This document shows positions 40,670 through 50,104 of a stretch of 64,000 nt of DNA, piece after piece. The notes under the pieces are model-generated. The model was not told the DNA's origin. It ran no database searches and was given only the letters and a program-made list of their open reading frames with translations. The stretch is from [Bacteroides] pectinophilus (GTDB taxonomy: Bacteria; Bacillota; Clostridia; Lachnospirales; Lachnospiraceae), in contig CP102260.1 in NCBI GenBank assembly GCA_025146925.1, positions 2,891,501-2,955,500 on the forward strand, in the 5' to 3' direction. Position numbers and translations under genes: made by a program. Numbering within the stretch: position 1 is the stretch's first letter; each line of letters starts with the position of its first letter.

Positions 40670-43126
40670 TTAATCTTCATCAGAAACTTCAACCTTAACC
40701 TTGTCGAGCTTCCAGATATCCCTTACATACTCCTCAATAGTACGGTCTGATGAGAACTTGCCGGCACATGCCACATTAAGCATAGCTGACTTAGCCCAGC
40801 CCTTCTCATCCTTATACTTATCAAGCATCTTCCTGTGTGCATCCGCATATGCACGGAAATCCTTAAGTATAAAGTATGTGTCAGCTCTTCTTCCGCCATC
40901 ATTGTGAAGAAGAGAATTGTAGATATCTCTGAACATCTCAGGATTCTCTCTGCAGTATTCACCATTAATGAGCTGCATAAGAACTGTTCTGACATCCTGG
41001 TCATTGTTGAATATCTCCATCGGATCATATCCGCCTTCATTCTCGTAACGGATAACTTCATCTGATGTAAGTCCGAAGATAACAGCATTATCTTCTCCGA
41101 CTTCCTGGACTATCTCAACATTGGCACCATCCATCGTTCCGAGAGTAAGCGCACCATTAAGCATGAACTTCATGTTACCTGTACCGGAAGCTTCCTTGGA
41201 TGCAGTTGATATCTGCTCGCTCACATCTGCTGCCGCAAATATAATCTCAGCGTTAGATACACGGTAATTCTCTATGAATACAACCTTAAGCCTGCCCTTG
41301 ATTGCAGGGTCATTATTAATGACATCCGCAACATTATTGATAAGCTTTGCTATCTTATATCCGGCAGCCGCCTTGGCTCCGAATATAAATGTCTGTGCAG
41401 GTATATCAAGATCAGGATTAGCTTTAAGCTGGTTATACAGATACATTACATGAAGTATATTAAGAAGCTGTCTCTTATACTCATGAAGTCTCTTAACCTG
41501 TACATCGAATACTGAACGGGGATCAACTTCAACTCCATTGTTCTCCTTAATGTACTTGGCAAGTCTTAACTTATTCTGATACTTAATCTGCATAAACTCA
41601 CGCTGGCACTTCTCATCATCAACATATACCTTGAGCCTGCTAAGATGTGACAGGTCTGTTATCCAGTCATCACCAATCTTGCCTGTTATCCAGTCTGCAA
41701 GAAGCGGATTACCGTGAAGAAGGAATCTTCTCTGTGTAATACCGTTAGTCTTGTTGTTGAACTTCTCAGGGAACATCTCGTAGAAGTCCTTGAGTTCCTG
41801 CTTCTCAAGAATCTCTGTGTGAAGCTTGGCAACACCGTTAACAGAGAATCCTGCCACAATTGCAAGGTTGGCCATCTTAACCTGGCCATCATATATAACA
41901 GCCATCTTGCGGATCTTATCCTGATTGCCCGGATACTTAACCTTCAGTTCCTCAACAAATCTGCGGTTGATCTCTTCGACAATCTGATATACTCTCGGAA
42001 GAAGTCTTGAGAACAGCTCGATAGGCCACTTCTCAAGCGCCTCAGCCATAATTGTATGGTTAGTATATGCACAGCAGTGTGTAGTTACTTCCCATGCCTC
42101 TTCCCAGTTAAGTCCTTCCTCATCCATGAGAATTCTCATGAGTTCGGCAACCGTAACTGTAGGATGTGTATCGTTAAGCTGGAATACATACTTCTCGTGG
42201 AACTTTCTTATATCGCTGTTAGTCTTCTTATACTTGGCAATTGCTCTCTGTATACTTGCTGATACAAAGAAATACTGCTGCTTTAATCTGAGTTCCTTAC
42301 CTGCATAATGGTTATCGTTAGGATAAAGAACCTCAACAATATTCTTGGCAAGATTCTCCTGCTCAATAGCCTTGTGATAATCGCCTTTATTGAATGATTC
42401 AAGGTTAAATGTATTAACAGGTTCTGCATCCCATATGATAAGTGTATTAACAACATTGTTGCCATATCCTACAACCGGCATATCATAAGGAACAGCTATT
42501 ACTGAGCGGTAATCTTCCTGAACGAACTTATCTCTTCCGTCCTCATCCTTATAGCATCTTACATATCCGCCAAACTTGACTTCATAAGAATACTCAGGTC
42601 TCTTAATCTCAAACGGGTTACCGTCCTTAAGCCAGTTATCAGGCACTTCTATCTGATAACCGTCCTTAATCTGCTGCTTGAACATACCATATCTGTATCT
42701 TATTCCACAGCCGTATGCAGGATATCCAAGTGTGGCAAGTGAATCAAGAAAACATGCTGCCAGTCTTCCAAGACCACCATTACCAAGAGCCGCATCCGGT
42801 TCCTGATCCTCTATTACGTTAAGGTCAAGCCCCATCTCATCAAGAGCCTCTTTGATATCTTTGTAAACTGTAAGATTGATCATATTATTGCCAAGGGCAC
42901 GGCCCATAAGGAACTCCATTGACATATACACTACAGTTCTGACATCTTCCTTCTCGTATGTCTTCTGGGTTGCAAGCCATCTGTCCATTATGATGTCCTT
43001 GACAGAATAGCTCACTGCCTGGAATATCTGCTGCTTATCAGCTTCATCAACCGTCTTTCTGTATAAAACCTTCAGATTATCGGCAACACTCTTCTTAAAT
43101 TCATCCTTGTCAAACTTTACTCCCAT
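40670..43126 (-). CDS. glgP: Glycogen phosphorylase
   Basis: An 818-residue GT35 enzyme that releases glucose-1-phosphate from glycogen or maltodextrin using phosphate and PLP. It has the family's early GNGGLGRLAACFLDS block and the PLP-lysine region EASGTGNMKFMLNGALT. Length is normal. It is a single gene with an AAGGAG site, and no other glycogen gene is nearby. In endospore formers glycogen is often used during sporulation, which would fit the adjacent spoIID, but no shared regulation is visible. Confidence 0.97.
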   Translation of the reverse strand: MGVKFDKDEFKKSVADNLKVLYRKTVDEADKQQIFQAVSYSVKDIIMDRWLATQKTYEKEDVRTVVYMSMEFLMGRALGNNMINLTVYKDIKEALDEMGLDLNVIEDQEPDAALGNGGLGRLAACFLDSLATLGYPAYGCGIRYRYGMFKQQIKDGYQIEVPDNWLKDGNPFEIKRPEYSYEVKFGGYVRCYKDEDGRDKFVQEDYRSVIAVPYDMPVVGYGNNVVNTLIIWDAEPVNTFNLESFNKGDYHKAIEQENLAKNIVEVLYPNDNHYAGKELRLKQQYFFVSASIQRAIAKYKKTNSDIRKFHEKYVFQLNDTHPTVTVAELMRILMDEEGLNWEEAWEVTTHCCAYTNHTIMAEALEKWPIELFSRLLPRVYQIVEEINRRFVEELKVKYPGNQDKIRKMAVIYDGQVKMANLAIVAGFSVNGVAKLHTEILEKQELKDFYEMFPEKFNNKTNGITQRRFLLHGNPLLADWITGKIGDDWITDLSHLSRLKVYVDDEKCQREFMQIKYQNKLRLAKYIKENNGVEVDPRSVFDVQVKRLHEYKRQLLNILHVMYLYNQLKANPDLDIPAQTFIFGAKAAAGYKIAKLINNVADVINNDPAIKGRLKVVFIENYRVSNAEIIFAAADVSEQISTASKEASGTGNMKFMLNGALTLGTMDGANVEIVQEVGEDNAVIFGLTSDEVIRYENEGGYDPMEIFNNDQDVRTVLMQLINGEYCRENPEMFRDIYNSLLHNDGGRRADTYFILKDFRAYADAHRKMLDKYKDEKGWAKSAMLNVACAGKFSSDRTIEEYVRDIWKLDKVKVEVSDED

Positions 43127-43153
43127 ATTGTCTCCTTTTTCACAAGTAAATAT

Positions 43154-46100
43154 TTACGAAAGCTTTTCAACTCCCATTGTAACACTTTCGCCGTTAATAT
43201 TCCACTCTTTTGTGAATCCTTTAACAGAGTCATAACCCACCTCATCAGCAAGTACTTCTGACTTGATGAGTTCTTCATTCTTTCTTACGATTTCCTCAAG
43301 CTTATCGTTGCCCTCAAGATATACTGCAATCTTATCCATTACCTCGAATCCGGCTTCCTTACGCATCTGCTGAACCTTGCTTATTATCTCACGTACAAAT
43401 CCTTCTTCAACAAGCTCAGGTGTAAGTGTTGTCTCAAGTACTACGGTTATCTGTGCGTAGCTGTCTGCAACATATCCTTCAGTCTGGGCCATATCAATAA
43501 GCAGGTCATCCTTCTCAAGGTCTATCTCCTGTCCTGCAACATTAAGCTTAAGATATCCGAGATTATTAAGCTGCTCCATTGCTGCGTTACCATCAAGCTC
43601 AGCAAGTGCCTTTCTTATATCATTAAGAATCTTGCCATACTTTGGTCCGAGTGTCTTGAGCTGTGGCTTAAATGTATATGAAGTATATGCACGGACATCA
43701 TCCTTGAATTCCACATTCTTAACATTAAGCTCATCCTTAATGATATCAACGTAGAACCCGCCAAGTGTCCAAGGTGCCTTGATAAACATGTTGCCGATTG
43801 GCTGACGGTTCTTGATATTGGCTGCATTACGGCATGCACGTCCGATAACAACAACATTCATAACGTCTTCCATATCATCCTCAAGTTCCTTGTTAATCCA
43901 TGCCTCATTGGCAACCGGGAAGTCACACAGATGAATGCTCTCCGGAGCTGTCTTGTCTATGCTTCTTACAAGGTTCTGGTAGATATCCTCTGTCATGAAC
44001 GGAATCATAGGAGCTGCACACTTTGCGAGCGTTACAAGGCATGTGTAAAGTGTCATGTAAGCATTTATCTTATCCTGCTCCATTCCCTTAGCCCAGAATC
44101 TCTCACGGCTTCTTCTTACATACCAGTTAGAAAGCTCATCAACAAAATCTTCAAGTGCTCTTGCCGTCTCTGTAATCTTATAATCGTTAAGGTTATTATC
44201 TACAGTCTTGATAAGAGTATTAAGCTTTGACAGAATCCACTTATCCATTACAGGAAGCTTATCGTACTCAAGCTTATACTGTGTTGCGTCAAAATTATCT
44301 ATATTGGCATACAGCACGAAGAATGCATATGTGTTCCAGATAGTTCCCATAAACTTACGCTGGCCTTCTGTTACTGCCTTGTCATGGAATCTGTTAGGAA
44401 GCCATGGTGCGCTGTTCTCATAGAAATACCATCTGATTGCATCTGCGCCATGCTTCTGGAGTGCATCAAACGGATCCACAGCGTTACCCTTTGACTTACT
44501 CATCTTCTGTCCGTCTGCATCCTGTACATGTCCGAGAACGATAACATTCTCATAAGGTGCCTTATTAAACAGAAGTGTTGAGATTGCAAGAAGTGAATAG
44601 AACCATCCTCTTGTCTGGTCAACCGCCTCTGATATGAACTTGGCAGGGAACTGCTGCTCAAACAGGTCTTTATTCTCAAATGGATAATGATGCTGTGCAA
44701 ATGGCATTGAACCCGAGTCAAACCAGCAGTCAATAACCTCAGGGACTCTGTGCATCTGCCTGCCACACTTAGGGCACTTGATTGTCACTGCATCAATATA
44801 TGGTCTGTGAAGCTCTATATCATCAGGACAGTTATCTGACATCTCCTTAAGCTCTGCTATGCTTCCGATGCTGTGCTGGCATCCGCATTCACACTCCCAT
44901 ACATTAAGAGGAGTTCCCCAATAACGGTTACGGCTGATGCCCCAGTCCTGAACGTTCTCAAGCCATGCGCCAAAACGTCCCTTACCGATGCTCTCAGGTA
45001 TCCAGTTAATTGTGTTATTATTTCTGATAAGGTCATCCTTAACAGCTGTCATCTTAATGAACCATGATTCTCTTGCGTAGTAGATAAGCGGAGTATCACA
45101 TCTCCAGCAGAATGGGTAATCATGCTCAAACTTAGGTGCGTCAAAGAGCTTGCCTTCCTTATCAAGGTCTGCAAGTACCATTGGGTCTGCCTTCTTAACA
45201 AATACACCTGCATATGGAGTCTCTGCTGTAAGCTCGCCCTTACCATCTACAAACTGTACAAACGGAAGGTCATACTTCTTGCCTACCTTAGAGTCATCCT
45301 CACCGAATGCAGGAGCGATATGAACGATACCTGTACCATCTGTCATGGTTACATATGAGTCACATGTAACATAATGTCCCTTCTTATTCTGCTTTGCTGC
45401 TGCCTCTCCTGCACATGCGTACAGCGGTTCATATTCCTTATACTCAAGATCCTTGCCCTTGTATGTCTCGAGCACTTCGTATGCCTTAACGCCTTCCTCT
45501 TCATTGGCAAGTCCGCCAAGCACCTTATCAAGAAGCGCCTCAGCCATATAATATGTGTAACCGTCTGCTGCCTTAACCTTGCAATATGTCTCATCCGGAT
45601 TCACACAAAGTGCCACGTTAGACGGAAGTGTCCATGGCGTTGTTGTCCATGCAAGAAAATATGCATCTTCTCCCACGACCTTAAAACGCACAATTGCTGA
45701 GCGTTCCTTAACACTCTTATATCCCTGTGCAACCTCGTGGCTTGAAAGAGGTGTACCACAACGAGGGCAGTAAGGAACAATCTTATATCCCTTATAGAGG
45801 AGTCCCTTATTCCAGATTTCCTTAAGTGCCCACCACTCAGACTCAATAAAGTTATTATCGTATGTTACATAAGGATTATCCATATCAGCCCAGAATCCGA
45901 CCGTATTGGAGAAATCTTCCCACATTCCTTTATATTTCCATACGCTTTCCTTACAGTGCTTGATAAATGGCTCAAGTCCGTACTCTTCAATCTGCTCCTT
46001 GCCGTCAAGACCGAGCATCTTCTCTACTTCAAGCTCAACAGGCAGTCCGTGTGTATCCCATCCTGCCTTTCTTGGAACCATATATCCCTTCATTGTTCTG

Positions 46101-46315
46101 TATCTTGGAATCATATCCTTGATAACACGTGTAAGTACGTGTCCGATATGAGGCTTACCGTTAGCTGTAGGAGGTCCGTCATAGAATGTATATGTCTCTC
46201 CTTTTTTGCGGTTATCAATACTCTTCTGGAAAATGTTGTTGTCTCTCCAGAACTTCTCTGTCTTCTTTTCTCTCTCGACAAAATTCAGGTCAGGTGTAAC
46301 TTTCTCGTAAACCAT
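43154..46315 (-). CDS. ileS: Isoleucyl-tRNA synthetase, long eukaryote-like type
   Basis: A 1053-residue class I synthetase that charges tRNA-Ile and edits valine. ATP site PPTANGKPHIGHVL, second site DGQKMSKSKGNA, editing domain around YFLAWTTTPWTLPSNVAL. Its length, the GWDTHGLPVELEVEKMLG block, the QDWGISRNRYWGTPLNVWECECG block and the C-terminal extension match the eukaryote-like (type 2) IleRS rather than the roughly 920-residue bacterial type. Type 2 enzymes are known for low sensitivity to mupirocin. Start used is the Met of MVYEKVTPD; the longer frame runs through the leader terminator. Controlled by the T-box at 46348-46610. Confidence 0.97.
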   Translation of the reverse strand: MVYEKVTPDLNFVEREKKTEKFWRDNNIFQKSIDNRKKGETYTFYDGPPTANGKPHIGHVLTRVIKDMIPRYRTMKGYMVPRKAGWDTHGLPVELEVEKMLGLDGKEQIEEYGLEPFIKHCKESVWKYKGMWEDFSNTVGFWADMDNPYVTYDNNFIESEWWALKEIWNKGLLYKGYKIVPYCPRCGTPLSSHEVAQGYKSVKERSAIVRFKVVGEDAYFLAWTTTPWTLPSNVALCVNPDETYCKVKAADGYTYYMAEALLDKVLGGLANEEEGVKAYEVLETYKGKDLEYKEYEPLYACAGEAAAKQNKKGHYVTCDSYVTMTDGTGIVHIAPAFGEDDSKVGKKYDLPFVQFVDGKGELTAETPYAGVFVKKADPMVLADLDKEGKLFDAPKFEHDYPFCWRCDTPLIYYARESWFIKMTAVKDDLIRNNNTINWIPESIGKGRFGAWLENVQDWGISRNRYWGTPLNVWECECGCQHSIGSIAELKEMSDNCPDDIELHRPYIDAVTIKCPKCGRQMHRVPEVIDCWFDSGSMPFAQHHYPFENKDLFEQQFPAKFISEAVDQTRGWFYSLLAISTLLFNKAPYENVIVLGHVQDADGQKMSKSKGNAVDPFDALQKHGADAIRWYFYENSAPWLPNRFHDKAVTEGQRKFMGTIWNTYAFFVLYANIDNFDATQYKLEYDKLPVMDKWILSKLNTLIKTVDNNLNDYKITETARALEDFVDELSNWYVRRSRERFWAKGMEQDKINAYMTLYTCLVTLAKCAAPMIPFMTEDIYQNLVRSIDKTAPESIHLCDFPVANEAWINKELEDDMEDVMNVVVIGRACRNAANIKNRQPIGNMFIKAPWTLGGFYVDIIKDELNVKNVEFKDDVRAYTSYTFKPQLKTLGPKYGKILNDIRKALAELDGNAAMEQLNNLGYLKLNVAGQEIDLEKDDLLIDMAQTEGYVADSYAQITVVLETTLTPELVEEGFVREIISKVQQMRKEAGFEVMDKIAVYLEGNDKLEEIVRKNEELIKSEVLADEVGYDSVKGFTKEWNINGESVTMGVEKLS

Positions 46316-46347
46316 TGTCTTACTTTCCTTTCTTTTCTTATAATAAC

Positions 46348-46610
46348 AAAAAGCCTCCGCCGTAATGGGCGAAGGCCAATAATGCATTCCTTGAAAATTC
46401 CTATTACGACATACCAGCATATGCGTCCCTGTTAACGGTAGGAGCCCCGTCGGAATCTACTCCTGCCATGCACTCATGTATATCCTGCACAGCTGTTTCG
46501 GACCGATGCTTGGAAGTGATGTTCTGATAGATTCTACTCGTACCGGTTCCCAGCATCCCGGCTCTCTGTAACTTTTGAATAAATCATACTGTCTTCGTCA
46601 TTGCATTTAT
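46348..46610 (-). promoter_or_regulatory. T-box leader of ileS (Ile specifier, divergent antiterminator)
   Basis: Minus-strand leader with a clear T-box Stem I: AGAGAG, a distal CCGGGATGCTGGGAACCGG hairpin, then the specifier loop AGAAC-ATC-ACTTCC with ATC (Ile) at 46518-46520. The canonical AGGGTGGNACCGCG is not present. In its place GACGCATATGCTGGTATGTC could fold with TGGT (46413-46416) in the bulge, as expected for the A73 of tRNA-Ile. The terminator GCCTTCGCC-GGCGGAGGC plus TTTTT is at 46348-46376. I am confident of the T-box class and less so of the antiterminator fold. Confidence 0.75.
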
Positions 46611-46614
46611 GCTC

Positions 46615-46643
46615 ATTGTATAAAAATGTCCGTTGAATGTCAA
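46615..46643 (-). promoter_or_regulatory. Promoter of ileS
   Basis: Minus strand TTGACA (46638-46643), exact 17-base spacer, TACAAT (46615-46620). A near-consensus vegetative promoter just upstream of the T-box. Confidence 0.85.
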
Positions 46644-46662
46644 GAGGTTCTTTGCGTCTGAT

Positions 46663-47451
46663 TCACGTCTGACTCTCCCTCTGACGCTCCCTCAGTGCAT
46701 ACAGATCCGCAATAAGCTCCGTACACGACTGATACCTGTGATTCCTGTCGTGACGTACACATTTTTCTATAATACGTTTTATATCCTCAGGAATAAGCAC
46801 AGCCTCTTTTTCATTACCGCTTATATCCATACTGTACGGAAGACCGGCGGGCCTTACCCCTGTAATCATGTGGTACATAACCGCCCCGATACCATATATG
46901 TCGGTTCTTACGTCAGTCTGCCCCTTACCGCCGAACTGTTCCGGTGCCGCATATCCTGCCGTGCCTATATATATCCTGTCCTTTGACGCCCTGCTGTTGT
47001 ATTTCTTCGCGGCACCAAAATCTACAAGATTTATTGTATTGTCATCTCCGAGAATTATATTGGAAGGTTTCACATCCCTGTATATAATCTCAGGTATTCT
47101 CGAATGCAGATATCCAATAACCTGTACAAGCTGAATCATCCACCACACAACATCTTCTGCTCTCTGCGGTCCTTTGCTTTGGGCGATGTCAAGCAGGGTT
47201 CTTCCCGGCTTATAATCCATTATCATGTATGTATAACCATTTTCCTCTACGACATCCCATATTGACGGTATTCTCGGATGATTAAGTTCCCTAAGCAGAC
47301 GGGCCTCCCGGCTTATATCATCTCCCGACTGCTTGACTGCACATATCCTGCCGCCTTTTATGTCATGTGCCTTGTATATTACGCTAGTTCCTCCTCTTCC
47401 GATAACATTATCAATCCTGTACCTTTTATCAATAAGACTATCCTTCTTCAT
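46663..47451 (-). CDS. Ser/Thr protein kinase, single domain
   Basis: A 262-residue Hanks-type kinase with only the catalytic domain: no membrane helix and no PASTA repeats, unlike the PrkC/Stk1 kinases. Active-site parts are complete: GRGGTSVIY loop, ICAVKQS lysine, YRDVKPSNIIL catalytic loop, VDFGAAKKY, and an activation segment ending YAAPEQFGG. It is therefore a soluble kinase with unknown targets. The ATG at 47451 is preferred over the GTG 3 codons earlier because the GAGAGGG site is 8 bases away. It is transcribed away from the XRE regulator, sharing a 156-base gap. Confidence 0.9.
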   Translation of the reverse strand: MKKDSLIDKRYRIDNVIGRGGTSVIYKAHDIKGGRICAVKQSGDDISREARLLRELNHPRIPSIWDVVEENGYTYMIMDYKPGRTLLDIAQSKGPQRAEDVVWWMIQLVQVIGYLHSRIPEIIYRDVKPSNIILGDDNTINLVDFGAAKKYNSRASKDRIYIGTAGYAAPEQFGGKGQTDVRTDIYGIGAVMYHMITGVRPAGLPYSMDISGNEKEAVLIPEDIKRIIEKCVRHDRNHRYQSCTELIADLYALRERQRESQT

Positions 47452-47523
47452 GAGTCTCACCCTCTCATATCAAAAAAATGTTTAAAGTTTTAAATTTATA
47501 GTGTAAATTTTATTTTTGTTTGG

Positions 47524-47572
47524 TATAATCAAGATATGTTATAAACAGATTAAATTATATTTGTCTGTTATA
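47524..47572 (+). promoter_or_regulatory. Promoter and operator-like repeat of the XRE gene
   Basis: Extended -10 box TGGTATAAT (TATAAT 47524-47529), followed by an inverted repeat ATAAACAGA (47541-47549) / TCTGTTATA (47564-47572) around the start of the transcript. Its position fits autorepression by the XRE protein. Confidence 0.55.
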
Positions 47573-47607
47573 CACAATACAATATGTTTTTCATAAGGAG
47601 GCACATT

Positions 47608-47955
47608 TTGGCTAACAGGATCCGCGAATTACGTCAGGAAAAGAAAATCACACAGCTTCAACTGAGTTCTCAGCTTGAGGTAACACAGGAAACAATCAGT
47701 GCATATGAGAACAATGTGCATATGCCAAGCCTTGCAGCATTAATGAAGATGTCTAAGATTTTCAATGCAAGCATGGATTATATCATGGGACAGTCCAATG
47801 TAAGGAACATCCCTAAGGAAGAAGAACCATCAGCTGCTGACATCGTTCAGCGCAACTCTTTAATGACATGTTACCAGAAGTTAGGTGCTATGAACAGAGC
47901 ACGTCTCTTATCATACGCTCAGGGACTTGTCGATGCGGAAAGAAGAATACAGTAA
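47608..47955 (+). CDS. XRE-family transcriptional regulator
   Basis: A 115-residue repressor-like protein with an N-terminal helix-turn-helix (NRIRELRQEKKITQLQLSSQ, then VTQETISAYENNVHMPSLAAL, residues about 3-50) and a short helical C-terminus probably used for pairing. The start is TTG, 6 bases after a perfect AAGGAGG; the ATG 8 codons upstream lacks a site. It is next to a protein kinase on the opposite strand. Ligand and targets are unknown, though the repeat in its own promoter is a likely target. Confidence 0.88.
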   Translation: MANRIRELRQEKKITQLQLSSQLEVTQETISAYENNVHMPSLAALMKMSKIFNASMDYIMGQSNVRNIPKEEEPSAADIVQRNSLMTCYQKLGAMNRARLLSYAQGLVDAERRIQ

Positions 47956-47967
47956 TTACAACCACTA

Positions 47968-48018
47968 AACCCCACAGTATTGCAGCCTGTCTGCATCAAT
48001 ACCGTGGGGTTCTTTTTT
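47968..48018 (+). terminator. Terminator after the XRE gene
   Basis: AACCCCAC-GTATTG and CAATAC-GTGGGGTT arms with an inner GCAG/CTGC pair, followed by CTTTTTT. Confidence 0.88.
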
Positions 48019-48050
48019 ACTTACATATATACATGCATCCCTGCATCATA

Positions 48051-49064
48051 TTATCGCTTGATATCATGTTCATCTCTCATGATTGCTTCAATCTGGTCAC
48101 GTGTTGTGATGTTGGTATCACCATGAATTGAATGCTTCATTACGGAAGATGCCACTGCAAAATCAACAGTATCCTGACAGTTCATGCCCTCCATCATTGC
48201 GTATATAAGACCTGATGAGAATGCATCTCCACCGCCGACACGGTCAATAATATCAAAGTTGATAAGCTTACTCTCATAAGTCTGTCCGTCTGTATAGTAG
48301 AATGCCTTAAGTGAATTATTGCTTCCCGAATGTGCATATCTTACAGTTCTTGCAATGGCCTTAAGATTGTATGTCTTGGCAAGTGCTCTGAACACTCTGT
48401 CCTGATCTTCAAATGAAGGCTGCATCGACAGACCATCCTTAACATCCGTAACACCATCTTCATTATAGCAGTGAATAGGCTCTATTCCTATAAGCACGTC
48501 AACATATGGCATATATGTGCTGAGTACGTCTCTTGCTGTCTCAAAGCTCCAGAGATTAGCTCTGAAGTTAGGGTCAAAGCTTACAGTAAGCCCAAGCTTA
48601 TGTGCTGACTTAAGTGCTGCATCAACAAGCCTTCTGCAGTTATATGAAAGTGCAGGAGTGATACCGCTTATGTGAAGCCAGTCATATTCTCTCATTATCT
48701 CATCAAAATCTATTGATGAATAATCATATTCTGCAAATGCTGAATGTTCTCTGTCATATATTACCTGCGAACGTCTTGCTGCAACGCCTTCCTCCAGATA
48801 ATATATTCCCATTCTGCCTTCTGATTTGATTATCTGTCTTGTATGTACATCATTGGCTTTAAGATAGCTTATTGTAGACTTACCAAGATCTGTATTAGGA
48901 AGTACCGTAAACAATGTTGAATCCACTCCAAGACATGCAAGTGAAACTGCAACATTAGCCTCAGCGCCTCCGTAATTAACGATAAAATCGTGTGTAGACA
49001 CTATCTTATCATAGTTTGGTGGAGAAAGTCTCATCATAATCTCGCCAATAGTAATAAACTTCAT
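48051..49064 (-). CDS. kdgK: PfkB-family sugar kinase, KdgK-like
   Basis: A 337-residue ribokinase-fold enzyme, most like 2-dehydro-3-deoxygluconokinase, which phosphorylates KDG in uronate (pectin/alginate-type) breakdown. It opens FITIGEIMMRLSPPNYDKIV, has the substrate loop YGGAEANVAVSLACLG and the ATP/anion-hole signature DRVGGGDAFSSGLIYA with the catalytic Asp. Other PfkB sugar acids cannot be excluded. The start at 49064 has GGAG 6 bases before it, within the repeated GGAATGGAGATTA motif. A promoter is seen at 49113-49141. Confidence 0.88.
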   Translation of the reverse strand: MKFITIGEIMMRLSPPNYDKIVSTHDFIVNYGGAEANVAVSLACLGVDSTLFTVLPNTDLGKSTISYLKANDVHTRQIIKSEGRMGIYYLEEGVAARRSQVIYDREHSAFAEYDYSSIDFDEIMREYDWLHISGITPALSYNCRRLVDAALKSAHKLGLTVSFDPNFRANLWSFETARDVLSTYMPYVDVLIGIEPIHCYNEDGVTDVKDGLSMQPSFEDQDRVFRALAKTYNLKAIARTVRYAHSGSNNSLKAFYYTDGQTYESKLINFDIIDRVGGGDAFSSGLIYAMMEGMNCQDTVDFAVASSVMKHSIHGDTNITTRDQIEAIMRDEHDIKR

Positions 49065-49112
49065 GTTAATCTCCATTCCGGGAATCTGCTCCCAATAATA
49101 GTCCTGTTTTTT

Positions 49113-49141
49113 ATGTTAGCATATATTTTTCTAAAAAACAA
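49113..49141 (-). promoter_or_regulatory. Promoter of kdgK
   Basis: Minus strand TTGTTT (49136-49141), 17-base spacer, TAACAT (49113-49118) preceded by TG. Confidence 0.55.
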
Positions 49142-49169
49142 TGTTGTTGTCTTCTGTTTTCACTATTTT

Positions 49170-49198
49170 TTGCAATTATATGTTATCTTATGTATAAT
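49170..49198 (+). promoter_or_regulatory. Promoter of nudC
   Basis: TTGCAA (49170-49175), 17-base spacer, TATAAT (49193-49198) with TG one base before. Confidence 0.75.
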
Positions 49199-49255
49199 GT
49201 TGGAGAAAATTAATCAGGATGCTCTGAGTACCCACAAGAATGAATGGAGATTATT

Positions 49256-50104
49256 ATGATACAGGATATTGAGCCACACATTTATAAAAACGAATACCGC
49301 CCGGTGCCTCCAGGCAAAGATGCACTAATCCTTGCATACAAGGGACGTAAGATTCTTCTTAAAGATGATCCGGAGGGTGTGCCAAGGATATTATATCCTA
49401 CGTTCAGCGAGCTTGAGGCGTATGTTCCGGACATATACAGCACTTATACCTACCTTTTCACAATAGACAGCTGCCATTATTATCTGGTTCCCGAATTCGA
49501 CGAGACACTGCTTCCTGACTATTCATACGAAGAGATATCGAGGCTGCGGACAGCACTCCCAATGTATCGTGCATTTGCAGGCGTGACAGGAATGCAGCTT
49601 AACAACTGGTACAGCAGCAGGCGTTTCTGCGGCCACTGCGGGCAGCATCTTGTCCACAGTGACAAAGAACGTATGATGTACTGTCCCGAATGCGGATGTA
49701 TTGAGTACCCTAAGATATGTCCTGCCGTAATTGTCGGCGTAATCAACAAAGACCGGCTCCTTGTCTCCAAGTATGCCGGCCGCAGCTACAAAAATTATGC
49801 CCTGATTGCAGGTTTTAATGAAATAGGCGAACCAATCGAGGATACCGTAAGGCGCGAAGTCATGGAAGAAGTCGGACTTAAGGTAAAGAATATCCGATTC
49901 TACAAAAGCCAGCCATGGTCTTTTTCTGACACTCTGCTTATGGGCTTCTTCTGCGAGCTTGACGGCAGCGAAGACATCACGCTTGACGAGACGGAACTTT
50001 CAATGGCAGCATGGCTTACAAGGGATGAACTTCCCGGTGAGGCCGATATAAGCTTAACCAGAGAGATGATGCAGCAGTTCAAGAGTGGTGCTATCCACGT
50101 ATAA
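49256..50104 (+). CDS. nudC: NAD(+) diphosphatase (NudC type)
   Basis: A 282-residue Nudix hydrolase that splits NAD(H) to NMN(H) and AMP and, in studied bacteria, also removes NAD caps from RNA. Zinc ribbon FCGHCGQHL...YCPECG at about residues 125-150; Nudix box GFNEIGEPIEDTVRREVMEEVGL; and the NudC-specific SQPWSFSDTLLMGF (consensus SQPWPFPxS, so two positions vary). The start used has GGAG 6 bases upstream. Its last 14 bases overlap the convergent glycan gene. Confidence 0.92.
   Translation: MIQDIEPHIYKNEYRPVPPGKDALILAYKGRKILLKDDPEGVPRILYPTFSELEAYVPDIYSTYTYLFTIDSCHYYLVPEFDETLLPDYSYEEISRLRTALPMYRAFAGVTGMQLNNWYSSRRFCGHCGQHLVHSDKERMMYCPECGCIEYPKICPAVIVGVINKDRLLVSKYAGRSYKNYALIAGFNEIGEPIEDTVRREVMEEVGLKVKNIRFYKSQPWSFSDTLLMGFFCELDGSEDITLDETELSMAAWLTRDELPGEADISLTREMMQQFKSGAIHV

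Noticed and set aside
46321-46640. ileS leader as a metabolite riboswitch
   Set aside because: The AGAGAG element, distal hairpin, Ile specifier and TGGT bulge fit a T-box better than any metabolite riboswitch, despite the diverged antiterminator.
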